From positions 9,045,001 through 9,109,000 of the forward strand of contig NC_017249.1 of the NCBI RefSeq assembly GCF_000284375.1: DNA of 64,000 nucleotides, in the 5' to 3' direction. The notes beneath the pieces are model-generated. The model was not told where the DNA came from and made no database searches. It worked only from the letters and a program-made list of their open reading frames with translations. This document shows, in pieces, positions 36,281 through 44,322 of this stretch. The stretch's first letter is position 1. Each line of letters begins with the position of its first letter. The position numbers were made by a program, and so were the translations under genes. Origin of the DNA: Bradyrhizobium japonicum USDA 6 (GTDB taxonomy: Bacteria; Pseudomonadota; Alphaproteobacteria; Rhizobiales; Xanthobacteraceae).

Positions 36281-37957
36281 GTGCCGTTTCTATTCGAAGA
36301 TTATTGCCTCGATGCTAACCGGCGCGAGCTCAGGCGAGGCTCCGAGCTCATCCCCATTGGACCGAAGGTGTTCGATCTGCTGCTCTTCCTGGTGCAGAAC
36401 CGGGAACAGGTCGTGACAAGGGACGATCTTCTGAAGGCGGTGTGGGAGGGACGGATCGTGTCCGAATCCACGCTGACCAGCCACGTCAATGCCGTGCGCA
36501 AGGCAATCGGGGATACCGGCAAAGAGCAACGCCTGATCCGGACGGTTTCTCGCAGAGGCCTCCGATTTGTTGGCAAGATCATCGAGGAAGAGATGCCCGC
36601 GCGAGCCTTGGTCACAGACCCAGGTACGGATCTTGGCGTTCAACATGTAAAGAACATTCAGGAGCCAATCAGGGCCTTTGAGGTCGATGCGCCGACTGAA
36701 ACGCGAGAGGCTGCGCCAGTTTTTGCTGCCGGGGCCGAGAGTCCGCCTCCGCTGCCGGACAGGCCTTCCATTGCAGTGCTTCCGTTCCAGAATATGTCTG
36801 GCGATGTCGAACAGGAATACTTTGCCGATGGAATGGCCGAAGACATCATCACGGCGCTGTCTCGTTTCAAGGCGCCATTTGTCATCGCCCGAAACTCCAG
36901 CTTCACCTACAAGGCGCGGGCCGTCGACGTGAAGCAGGTGGGGCGCGAGCTTGGGGTGCGCTACGTGTTGGAAGGGAGCGTTCGCAAGGCGGCAAGCCGA
37001 GTGCGCATTACGGGACAACTCGTCGACACCGCCACTGGAGCACATATTTGGGCCGATCGATTTGATGGCGAGCTCGGCGACATCTTCGATTTGCAGGACC
37101 AGGTGACTGAGAGCGTTGTCGGGGCGATCGCGCCTGCGGTGGAAAAAGCTGAGATCGAGCGCGCCAAACGCAAGCCGACCGCTAGTCTCGACGCTTATGC
37201 CCTCTATTTGCGCGGTCTGGCCCGGCTTCATCAGTTTGGTAACCGGCAAGCGAACGACGAGGCATTGCGTCTGTTCACCCGCGCGATAGAGCTCGACCCG
37301 GAATTTGCCACTGCCTACGGTCGTGCAGCCTCTTGCTACCTCTCCGCCAGGATCAATGGCTGGATTCCAGACACGGCGAACGCGATTGCCGAAGTGAAGA
37401 AGCTCACCCAACGGGCGGTTGAGTTGGGCAAGGATGACGCGATCGCGCTCTGCGCTGGCGGAAACGCCTTAGCGTTCGTTGTTGGGGATGTCGGGGTGGG
37501 CGCCGGCTTGGTCGATCGCGCGCTTGCGCTCAATTCCAATTTGGCTGAGGCATGGCATTTCGGCGGCTGGGTAAAGATCTGGCTCGGCGAGCCGGAATCC
37601 GCAATCGAACGGTTTGCTCGTGCCATTCGCCTGAGCCCGCTTGACCCGTGGCTGATGGGGATGCGAGCTGGAAATGCGTACGCACATTTCTTTTTGGACC
37701 GCTATGCCGAAGCGGCATCATGGGCGGCGATGGCATTGCAGTGCAGTCCGGACTATCGACCTGGATTACGTATCGCCGCCGCAAGCAACGCAATGGCCGG
37801 TCGGCTGGAGCAAGCACACAAGGCCGTGGCTCGGCTGCGAGAACTGAGCCCCACGCTGCGCCTTTCCAATCTCAAAGATGTGCTTGGCCCTTATCGACGT
37901 GCTGAGGACGTTGCGCGATACGAAGAAGGATTGCGGCAAGCAGGGCTGCCCGAATGA
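36281..37957 (+). CDS. Winged-helix TolB-TPR protein (CadC-like head)
   Basis: 558 residues. Residues ~1-100 are an OmpR/CadC-type DNA-binding winged helix (F-L-F-E-D-Y-C-L-D, L-L-K-A-V-W-E-G-R, T-L-T-S-H-V-N-A-V-R-K, R-R-G-L-R-F-V-G). A linker leads to a TolB/FlgO-like domain (I-A-V-L-P-F-Q-N-M, R-Y-V-L-E-G-S-V-R-K) and then about six tetratricopeptide repeats. There is no membrane helix, unlike true CadC. The body is closely similar to the protein at 46466 and to the cyclase at 21281. The head should bind DNA and the TPRs a partner protein. Starts with GTG. Confidence 0.9.
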   Translation: MPFLFEDYCLDANRRELRRGSELIPIGPKVFDLLLFLVQNREQVVTRDDLLKAVWEGRIVSESTLTSHVNAVRKAIGDTGKEQRLIRTVSRRGLRFVGKIIEEEMPARALVTDPGTDLGVQHVKNIQEPIRAFEVDAPTETREAAPVFAAGAESPPPLPDRPSIAVLPFQNMSGDVEQEYFADGMAEDIITALSRFKAPFVIARNSSFTYKARAVDVKQVGRELGVRYVLEGSVRKAASRVRITGQLVDTATGAHIWADRFDGELGDIFDLQDQVTESVVGAIAPAVEKAEIERAKRKPTASLDAYALYLRGLARLHQFGNRQANDEALRLFTRAIELDPEFATAYGRAASCYLSARINGWIPDTANAIAEVKKLTQRAVELGKDDAIALCAGGNALAFVVGDVGVGAGLVDRALALNSNLAEAWHFGGWVKIWLGEPESAIERFARAIRLSPLDPWLMGMRAGNAYAHFFLDRYAEAASWAAMALQCSPDYRPGLRIAAASNAMAGRLEQAHKAVARLRELSPTLRLSNLKDVLGPYRRAEDVARYEEGLRQAGLPE

Positions 37958-38266
37958 CCATCTCGGCCAAGACACTCGCCTTGGCAACGAAGTAGTCGAA
38001 TAAGCGCAACTTCTGCTGCTGGCCCGTCAGCGAAGGGGCGACACCTTTCATTGAGGTCCGCTTGGTGGGGTAGAGCGAACTGACTTTGCTCACTCCGAGT
38101 TCTTCGCATTTGACGCTTAGCTGATCTCGGGCGGCCGCTGTTTGGCCTAAGCGAAAGCCGCTCTGCGTGGTAGATAGACGCTGGTGTTCAAGGAAAAGGA
38201 AGCAACTCTGCGCGCTACGTGGCTAGTGAGCCCAGCGGTTCGTCACGATATGTGGGAGGCGGAGCA
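37958..38266. other. Gene-free stretch with repeat R2
   Basis: About 310 bases. The left part is repeat R2 (38020-38114). The right part carries the ribosome site GGGAGGCGGAG for the next gene. No gene is seen. Confidence 0.5.
38020..38114. repeat. Dispersed repeat R2, copy 2
   Basis: Near-identical to 23142-23240, same orientation; each copy adjoins a TolB-TPR gene. Confidence 0.85.
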
Positions 38267-39664
38267 ATGCCGAAGAGTGTCATTGAGGCTGATTATGTCG
38301 TAATCGGCGCTGGCGTTGCCGGTATGGCTTTCACCGACACGCTGCTACACCACGGCGCGTCCACGGTAGCGATCATAGACGCCGGTCACGGGCCAGGCGG
38401 TCACTGGAACCATTCCTATCCCTTCGTCAGACTTCACCTGCCTTCACGCCACTATGGCGTGGAATCCCGCGTGCTGGGGAACAACTCGATCGTTCGCGGA
38501 GGCCCAAATGATGGCCTCTCGTCCATGGCATCCGGGCCCGAGATCGTTTCGTATTATCGGGATATCATGGACCACGTGTTCCTACCTACCGGTCGGGTCG
38601 CCTACTTTCCGATGACGCGGTTCGACTGGCGTGCGCACGCCACTTCCTTGGTCACCGGAGAACGGCGTGCGGTCAAAGCACGCAAGAAACTTGTCGATGC
38701 GACATATGCCGCGGTTGAAGTGCCAAGCCTGCAAAAGCGCAAGTTTCAAACAGACGAAGGGGTGCGGTGTATCCCAGTAAACGATCTTGTCAGGATTTCC
38801 GGCGAAACGCATTGCTATTGCATCATCGGTGCGGGGAAGACCGGCGTCGACGCGTGCCTTTGGCTTCTCGAGAATGGCGCCGATCCAGACAGCATCAGGT
38901 GGATCGTCCCCCGCGATGCCTGGTGGATCAACAGATCGAAGGTTCAGTTCACCCAGGATTTCTTCGAGACGTCTTTTACGTACGTAGCGGATCTGTTGGA
39001 AGCAATTGGTGAAGCAGCGTCGATCAATGATCTTTTCCTGCAATTCGAGCGGCGTGACTTATGGCTTCGTCTTGATCGCTCGATCACTCCGACGATGTTC
39101 CATGGCGCGACGATGTCGAAGGGTGAATTGGACAAATTGCGATTGATCAAGGACGTCGTGCGAAGGGGGCACGTTCAGGTCATTCATCGAGACCGTATCG
39201 TCCTTGAAGAGGGGACAATCTCCGCAAATGATGACTGGTTATACGTGGATTGTACTGCTGCCGGTATCCCTCCGCGTAAAGCGAAGGTGATATTCGAGCC
39301 GGAAAAGATCACTTTACAATGGGTGAAATGGGGGAGATCGGCTCTTAGCGCCGCAGTGCTCGGATATGTCGAGGCGACCATTGATGGCGACGATCTCAAG
39401 AATGACCTTTGTCAGCCAATTTCACCGCCGCGAACTCCCGCTGACTGGGTGGGCACGTTCATAACGACCGCGCGAAACGAGAAACGCTGGTCGTCTCAGC
39501 AAAATCTGACCAAATGGGCGCGGTCGTTACGACTTGATGTATCAGCCAGCCTCGCTTCAGAGGTCATGCCGGATGATGCAGGGCGCATGGCTATATTACA
39601 GCGCGTAAGGAAAGCCAGCCAAACGGCCGTGGTTAGCGCAACGCGTCTCCTCGCTGATCTGTAA
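38267..39664 (+). CDS. FAD/NAD(P)-binding oxidoreductase, unknown substrate
   Basis: 465 residues. The start at 38267 has GGAG four bases upstream. The N-terminal Rossmann motif Y-V-V-I-G-A-G-V-A-G-M-A binds FAD, and a P-G-G-H-W loop follows as in monooxygenase-type flavoproteins. A second dinucleotide site, C-I-I-G-A-G-K-T-G-V-D-A, is near residue 200. The C-terminal third is not recognised. This looks like a flavin oxidoreductase or monooxygenase outside the well-characterised groups. It is preceded by repeat R2 and followed by R1, as if carried as a cassette. Substrate unknown. Confidence 0.8.
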   Translation: MPKSVIEADYVVIGAGVAGMAFTDTLLHHGASTVAIIDAGHGPGGHWNHSYPFVRLHLPSRHYGVESRVLGNNSIVRGGPNDGLSSMASGPEIVSYYRDIMDHVFLPTGRVAYFPMTRFDWRAHATSLVTGERRAVKARKKLVDATYAAVEVPSLQKRKFQTDEGVRCIPVNDLVRISGETHCYCIIGAGKTGVDACLWLLENGADPDSIRWIVPRDAWWINRSKVQFTQDFFETSFTYVADLLEAIGEAASINDLFLQFERRDLWLRLDRSITPTMFHGATMSKGELDKLRLIKDVVRRGHVQVIHRDRIVLEEGTISANDDWLYVDCTAAGIPPRKAKVIFEPEKITLQWVKWGRSALSAAVLGYVEATIDGDDLKNDLCQPISPPRTPADWVGTFITTARNEKRWSSQQNLTKWARSLRLDVSASLASEVMPDDAGRMAILQRVRKASQTAVVSATRLLADL

Positions 39665-39808
39665 TCACTCTAAGTTCTGGCAGGCTATCGTTGTACGCGG
39701 AAACTGCGCACCAACCTGCGGGCCAGCCGCAATATTCCGCAGGTGAAGTATGCCGTTTTGCCCGTTCACCTTGGGCGGCTTACAGGCAGAGATGCTGCGG
39801 CACATGAG

Positions 39809-39906
39809 TCCGATTCCGGCCCGTGTGAGACATGCCGGTGCAGTCTGACGATTTCCGTTCACAGGGGTAGACCGGAAGAGATCGGCACACGGCCATAGTG
39901 ACGCGG
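39809..39906. repeat. Dispersed repeat R1, copy 3
   Basis: Matches 21171-21270 from GTGTGAGACAT to CATAGTGACGCG; see copies 1 and 2. Confidence 0.75.
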
Positions 39907-40228
39907 AAGTCGGCCGGCCGGGTTTTCTCAAGCGCGCGCCCGTCACAGCGTAACCGCAAGCAGCATATAGGCAGCACAAGTCCACAGCGACTGCCAATTG
40001 TCCGGCCCTTCGCTGAGCGCCGCATAGATGGCCGCCCGCCGGTACCTACTTGACCTGTCAAAGCTGGTGCCAGATCGTTCCGTGCCGCGAGAGTCGCGTC
40101 AACATCCAACGAGAGCCTTAAGGGCTACCGCAGCGCGGGTGGAAATAATCTTCCCCATCTCCCGAGATGGCCTTCGGGGGCCGGCAGCAGAGCGGCCTTG
40201 CTCTGACGGTCGCCGTGCCGGCTGACGA

Positions 40229-40245
40229 ACGTCACCTGTTGGCCC
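40229..40245. repeat. 17-bp direct repeat, left copy
   Basis: ACGTCACCTGTTGGCCC, identical to 41730-41746. The two copies flank the Fe-S protein gene. Confidence 0.8.
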
Positions 40246-40348
40246 CCCATTGCGGCCTGCTCGTGTACAGTTCGCTAATTGTGGGTTAGGTTCGGGCGCT
40301 GTCGTATGCCGCACGTAGCTGATCCTCCAGCAGGCCTGGGAGTTGGTC

Positions 40349-41722
40349 ATGCAGCCGATGAACGAGGTCCCCTTCGAGACGTCCCTGGCTGAATATGCCG
40401 AAGACATGCTCGACGCCTGTACGCGATGCGGGAAATGCGTCGAGGCCTGTCCGAGTGTCGAGCCGGCCGGCATCTCGCGGACGACAAAGTCCGAAGACAT
40501 CATCGGCGGCATTCTCGAGTTAGTCCGTACCGGCAACGGCCCGGAAGCGTCGCGCAAATGGGCGCAATCTTGCATGCGGAGCGGGGCATGCATCAAGGCG
40601 TGCAGCTATGGCGTCAATCCGCGTTTCCTGCTGAGCATGGCGCGGCTTGGCATCGCGAAGTCGGACAATGAGCTTGCCGAACGGCGCCGCCGGGGTGTCG
40701 AGAAGTACCGCGACGGCAGTCGTGGTGTGAACATGCTTTCGCGCCTGCAACTCGATGCGGACGCGCTCGAACGACTGGGTCAGAGATCGGCGTCGGTCGC
40801 CACGCCCGTTGAGGCGCCGGATTTCGTGTTTTACACCGGCTGCAATGTGCTCAAGACGCCGCACATCGCATTGCTTGCCCTCGATATCATGGACGCGCTC
40901 GGCGTCAGTTACCAAGTGATGGGCGGGCCGAGCCATTGCTGCGGCATTCTCCAGCTCAAGTCTGGCGACGCAGAGATGGCCGGTCGTATGGGATCGAGTA
41001 CGATGGAAAAGCTGTCGCACTCGAACTCGGGGCAGGTGATCTCCTGGTGCCCGTCGTGCTACGTCCAGTACACGGAGACCATCCTGCCAACGGTGGAGCG
41101 ACAGCACGGGTCGCGCCCGTTCGAGATGAGCCCATTCATGCGCTTTCTCGGCGACCGGCTGGCGCAGCTCAAGCCGTACCTTCAGCGCAGGGTCGAAATG
41201 CGGGTCGCGCTGCACAAGCATCCCGGCGTGGCCGGCGTCGTGGAAGCCGCCGCTGAGATCTTGACGGCGGTACCCGGTATCGAACTCGTCGATCTGAACC
41301 AGCCGGCGGTGGGTTTGCAAAGCGTGGATGTCGGCGTGCTTCCAAAGTACAAGCGCGAATTGCAACTTATGGAGCTCGAGGCGGCGCGCGATGCAGGTGT
41401 CGATGCACTGGTCGCGGTCTATCATTCCGATCATCGCGAACTGTGCGCGCACGAGCGCGACTGGCCATTCCGTATCGTAAATATCCTTGAAGTGGTTGGC
41501 GAAAGCATGGGCCTGCATCGGCACGATCGCTACAAGGAGCTCAAGATCATGCAGGACGCCGACCAGATCGTCGCCGACTGCAGCGACCTGATCGCAAAGC
41601 ACTCGCTTGATCCCGGCAATGCGCGTGACGTGGTGATGAAGGTGTTGCTTGGCGACCAGCCGCTTCCCCTGAGGCGTGGCGCGCCCCCGGAGGCGTGCGC
41701 GGGGGGCGTGGCGCCGTCGTAG
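40349..41722 (+). CDS. Fe-S oxidoreductase with CCG domain (heterodisulfide-reductase-like)
   Basis: 457 residues from the ATG at 40349 (GGGAG six bases upstream). Residues 24-34 are a classic C-x2-C-x2-C-x3-C-P ferredoxin site. The second site, C75-x2-S78-x2-C81-x3-C85, has Ser where Cys is expected. A complete CCG motif follows (C165, C197-C198, C234-x2-C237), the cysteine-rich ligand set of HdrB, GlpC and LutA-type proteins. The second CCG repeat (about 290-400) has lost its cysteines. Such proteins carry electrons between flavoproteins and quinone or disulfide acceptors. The partner is unknown; the FAD protein upstream at 38267 is a candidate. Flanked by 17-bp direct repeats. Confidence 0.85.
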   Translation: MQPMNEVPFETSLAEYAEDMLDACTRCGKCVEACPSVEPAGISRTTKSEDIIGGILELVRTGNGPEASRKWAQSCMRSGACIKACSYGVNPRFLLSMARLGIAKSDNELAERRRRGVEKYRDGSRGVNMLSRLQLDADALERLGQRSASVATPVEAPDFVFYTGCNVLKTPHIALLALDIMDALGVSYQVMGGPSHCCGILQLKSGDAEMAGRMGSSTMEKLSHSNSGQVISWCPSCYVQYTETILPTVERQHGSRPFEMSPFMRFLGDRLAQLKPYLQRRVEMRVALHKHPGVAGVVEAAAEILTAVPGIELVDLNQPAVGLQSVDVGVLPKYKRELQLMELEAARDAGVDALVAVYHSDHRELCAHERDWPFRIVNILEVVGESMGLHRHDRYKELKIMQDADQIVADCSDLIAKHSLDPGNARDVVMKVLLGDQPLPLRRGAPPEACAGGVAPS

Positions 41723-41729
41723 CAGTTTG

Positions 41730-41746
41730 ACGTCACCTGTTGGCCC
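41730..41746. repeat. 17-bp direct repeat, right copy
   Basis: ACGTCACCTGTTGGCCC, identical to 40229-40245, starting 7 bases after the Fe-S gene stop. Confidence 0.8.
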
Positions 41747-41921
41747 ACCGCGCCGGTGAACCCAATGCAGCGGCATGTCCGGAGCCCGGCGCAAACCGGA
41801 GGTCGCCGGCAGAGGGTATCACCCGAAGCCGGCTATTCCTCGATTGTTCAGTTTCCGTCAGGTGCTCCGCGCGGAAAGCCGACAGCGCTCGTCAGGGACA
41901 TCTCCTGCCCCCCGCACGGCT

Positions 41922-42338
41922 TCACGACGTCTTCTGCTTCGCCTGCACGTGTCGTGCGAAATTGTCGAGGATGGCCTGCCAGCCGCCCTGCTGCTGCTCA
42001 ACCGAGTGTGTCGGTTCGCCATCGAAGACGACGCGGACGACGACGCCCTTCGCCCCGGGCACGAACTCGACTTCGGCCTTGCGATCGCCGAATGAATATT
42101 CGATCAGCTTGTGTTCGACGATCGTCGTGTAGGTCCCGGCGAAGTCAAAGCCCATGCTGCCGTCCTTGGCTTCCATGCGCGACGAGAAGAGCCCGCCTTC
42201 CCGCAGGTCGACCGTAGCCTTGGTCGTATGCCAGTCGTCGGACGCGGCGTTCCACGCCATGATGTCAGCCGGTGTCGTATAGGCACGCCAGACCTGATCG
42301 ATGGGGGCTGCGACGGTGGTTTCGACGGTGATCCTCAT
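41922..42338 (-). CDS. SRPBCC/AHSA1-family protein
   Basis: 138 residues from the ATG at 42338 (AGGAG nine bases upstream). The fold signature is V-E-T-T-V-A-A-P-I-D-Q-V-W-R-A-Y-T-T-P at the N-terminus and G-G-W-Q-A-I-L-D-N-F at the end, the pattern of Aha1-type START-like domains that bind hydrophobic ligands. Many such proteins in rhizobia are paired with an ArsR regulator, but none is seen here. Ligand unknown. Confidence 0.88.
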   Translation of the reverse strand: MRITVETTVAAPIDQVWRAYTTPADIMAWNAASDDWHTTKATVDLREGGLFSSRMEAKDGSMGFDFAGTYTTIVEHKLIEYSFGDRKAEVEFVPGAKGVVVRVVFDGEPTHSVEQQQGGWQAILDNFARHVQAKQKTS

Positions 42339-42637
42339 GAACATAAGCTCCTGGTTCGATTTTCTAGGTGACGGCATCACTTACGTGTGCGGGGTCGATC
42401 CAAGGACGATCGAGACTGGTCCTTCCCGACAGGGTCGAGCCGTCAAAGCGTTGAAAACACAAAAATGTCAAAACGTCTGTTGGCCACCCACCCGCGGCAG
42501 CGAACAAACTGGGGATGAGGGTCACATTTGTTCGATGCGGCTCGTGGCCGTTGAACCCGACCCGGGCTCGGCGACACTATCTCCCTGCGTCCTGAACGGC
42601 CCCGCCCATCCGTGGGCGATACGGGGGAATATCTGTC

Positions 42638-42847
42638 ATGCGAAAGCGAAACTGGCGATTGATTGCCGTAGGCTCAGTGCTGCTGGTGCTCGCCGTCCTG
42701 TTCTTCCTCTCGATGCGGGACATGACGCCGTGGTCCAATGATCCTGCCGCCCTGATGCGCACGGTCGGAGAGGTCTCGGGCGCCGTCGGCGGCATCAGCC
42801 TCGTCATGATCGTCTTCGGTCTGATCGGCAGGAAAGCGCCGGCCTGA
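42638..42847 (+). CDS. Small two-helix membrane protein
   Basis: 69 residues. A basic start (M-R-K-R-N-W-R) leads to a strong hydrophobic helix (L-I-A-V-G-S-V-L-L-V-L-A-V-L-F-F-L), a ~25-residue loop, then a second helix (G-G-I-S-L-V-M-I-V-F-G-L-I-G). A purine-rich GGGGGAA lies about ten bases upstream. Unknown function. Confidence 0.6.
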   Translation: MRKRNWRLIAVGSVLLVLAVLFFLSMRDMTPWSNDPAALMRTVGEVSGAVGGISLVMIVFGLIGRKAPA

Positions 42848-42976
42848 CCAACGTCGTTCCGGAAGGCCGGACCACGGCGGCATCACGCCTGCGCGATGAC
42901 AGGGAATAGCAGGTCTCCGATGCAAATCTGAATGTCTGAACCGCACATGCAGGGCGGGATGCATTTGGAGACACCT

Positions 42977-43222
42977 ATGATCACCTCAAAGATGCTGATT
43001 GTGGTCACGATCGTATCGACGATGGGCGCAGCTTCGGCGCAACCTTTCCACCCGTCGCTGCCTGGAAAGGAAACGACCACCAGGCCCTGGACGGCGCCGG
43101 TCGGTCACCGCCAGCCGCACGCCTCCGACGTGCCCTCGGCAAGTCTGGGATCGCTGGATTTCCTCGACCAGGAGGATGCCGACGTCGATCGCAAGATCTC
43201 CGGCGTCTGCCGGGGCTGCTGA
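42977..43222 (+). CDS. Small secreted protein, unknown
   Basis: 81 residues from the ATG at 42977 (GGAG six bases upstream). A signal peptide (M-L-I-V-V-T-I-V-S-T-M-G-A-A-S-A) is followed by a ~60-residue polar tail rich in Pro, Thr and His (P-F-H-P-S-L-P-G-K-E, H-R-Q-P-H) ending in C-R-G-C. I do not recognise the family. Convergent with the O-methyltransferase gene. Confidence 0.55.
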   Translation: MITSKMLIVVTIVSTMGAASAQPFHPSLPGKETTTRPWTAPVGHRQPHASDVPSASLGSLDFLDQEDADVDRKISGVCRGC

Positions 43223-43281
43223 TCGAACCTGCGCCAAGGCCAGATGGGATGAGACTCGACTGGCGGCCCAACGGACCGCAG

Positions 43282-44298
43282 TCAGTGTCCGACCTTTCGG
43301 AATTCGATCAGGCTGAACGAGCCGACACCGCTGGTGCCGACGAAGGCGAAGCCGGCCAGGACGCCGAGCCTGCGGTACTCGGCTTCCGTCCGCTCGCGGC
43401 CGCCAGGTCCCCGCAGCATATTGAGGTCGCTCATGGTGCAGGAGCGGTCCTGGGTCTCGGTCGTCGCGGGCTCCGGCATGATCCGTTCGATCACGATCAA
43501 CTTTCCGCTGGCCGGCAGCGCGTCCCGGCAGTTGCGCAGAATCACCTCGCAACGATCGTCTCTCCAATTGTGCAGGATGCTCTTCATCAGGATCGTGTCG
43601 GCACCGCACGGGACCTTCTCGAAGAAGCTGCCCGCGACGAACCGGCCGCGATTGGCGATGCCAAGCCGGTCAAAATGCGCCCGCGCTCCCGGCTCGCAAC
43701 GCGCCAGGTCGAAGGCGATGCCCTCAAGATGCGGGTTGTGCTGGAGCACGCCGCCGATCAATTCGCCGGTGCCCCCGCCAAGGTCCATGACGACGCGCGC
43801 GGTCGCGAAATCGTGCGCCGCGACGATCCTTGGAACGATGCTCCGCGTCAGGCTGACCATCGCGGCATTGAAGCGGCGGGTGAATTCCGGGGCATTGCTC
43901 GTCGCGGCATAGCGATCGTCGCCATCGCCGCGCAGCTCACCCGCGCTCTTGCCGGAGCGAACCGAATCGACCAGCCCGATCCAGGATTGCGCGAGTATCT
44001 CGCCCTCGAAGAGAACCCAGTCCTTGAAGGAGGGGTCGGCGCTCTCGTCGAGCTGCCGGCCGAGCTCGGTCATGGCAAACCGGTCGCGGTCGGCCTGCCT
44101 GCACAGGCCAAGTGTCGTCAGGCCAACGAGCAATCGGCGCAGCGCACTTTCATCGGCAGACACCAGCCGGGCGAGCTCGGCCACCGATCTCGCCTCATCG
44201 CCGATGGCCTCGGCGAGATTGAGCTTCGCCGCCGCATAGATCACCGCGGTGATGCGATGCGACTGCACGAGATCATGCACGGATGCCGGCCCACTCAT
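43282..44298 (-). CDS. SAM-dependent O-methyltransferase
   Basis: 338 residues. An N-terminal dimerisation winged helix (A-A-A-K-L-N-L-A-E-A-I-G, S-A-D-E-S-A-L-R-R-L-L-V-G-L) precedes a methyltransferase domain with the SAM motif V-V-M-D-L-G-G-G-T-G-E-L (near 170) and L-M-K-S-I-L-H-N-W near the catalytic loop. This is the plant-type O-methyltransferase class used in bacteria on phenols or polyketide-like substrates. AGGAGG lies six bases before the ATG. The Bug-type binding protein starts upstream with only 24 bases between them, so they probably share an mRNA. Confidence 0.9.
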   Translation of the reverse strand: MSGPASVHDLVQSHRITAVIYAAAKLNLAEAIGDEARSVAELARLVSADESALRRLLVGLTTLGLCRQADRDRFAMTELGRQLDESADPSFKDWVLFEGEILAQSWIGLVDSVRSGKSAGELRGDGDDRYAATSNAPEFTRRFNAAMVSLTRSIVPRIVAAHDFATARVVMDLGGGTGELIGGVLQHNPHLEGIAFDLARCEPGARAHFDRLGIANRGRFVAGSFFEKVPCGADTILMKSILHNWRDDRCEVILRNCRDALPASGKLIVIERIMPEPATTETQDRSCTMSDLNMLRGPGGRERTEAEYRRLGVLAGFAFVGTSGVGSFSLIEFRKVGH

Positions 44299-44322
44299 GT
44301 GTTGCCTCCTGTCAATGCCGCT

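Larger units (their letters stand above)
39665..40348. other. 684-base gap with repeats and a possible gene relic
   Basis: No intact gene. It holds repeat R1 copy 3 (39809-39906). On the minus strand near 39950-40030 the reading A-I-Y-A-A-L-S-E-G-P-D-N-W-Q-S-L-W-T-C-A-A-Y-M-L resembles the C-terminal end of a membrane transporter, out of frame with its upstream part, so a decayed gene is possible. A 17-bp direct repeat begins at 40229. Confidence 0.45.

Noticed and set aside
39950..40035. Possible C-terminal relic of a membrane transporter on the minus strand
   Set aside because: About 25 residues look transporter-like but frames are broken and similarity is from memory only.
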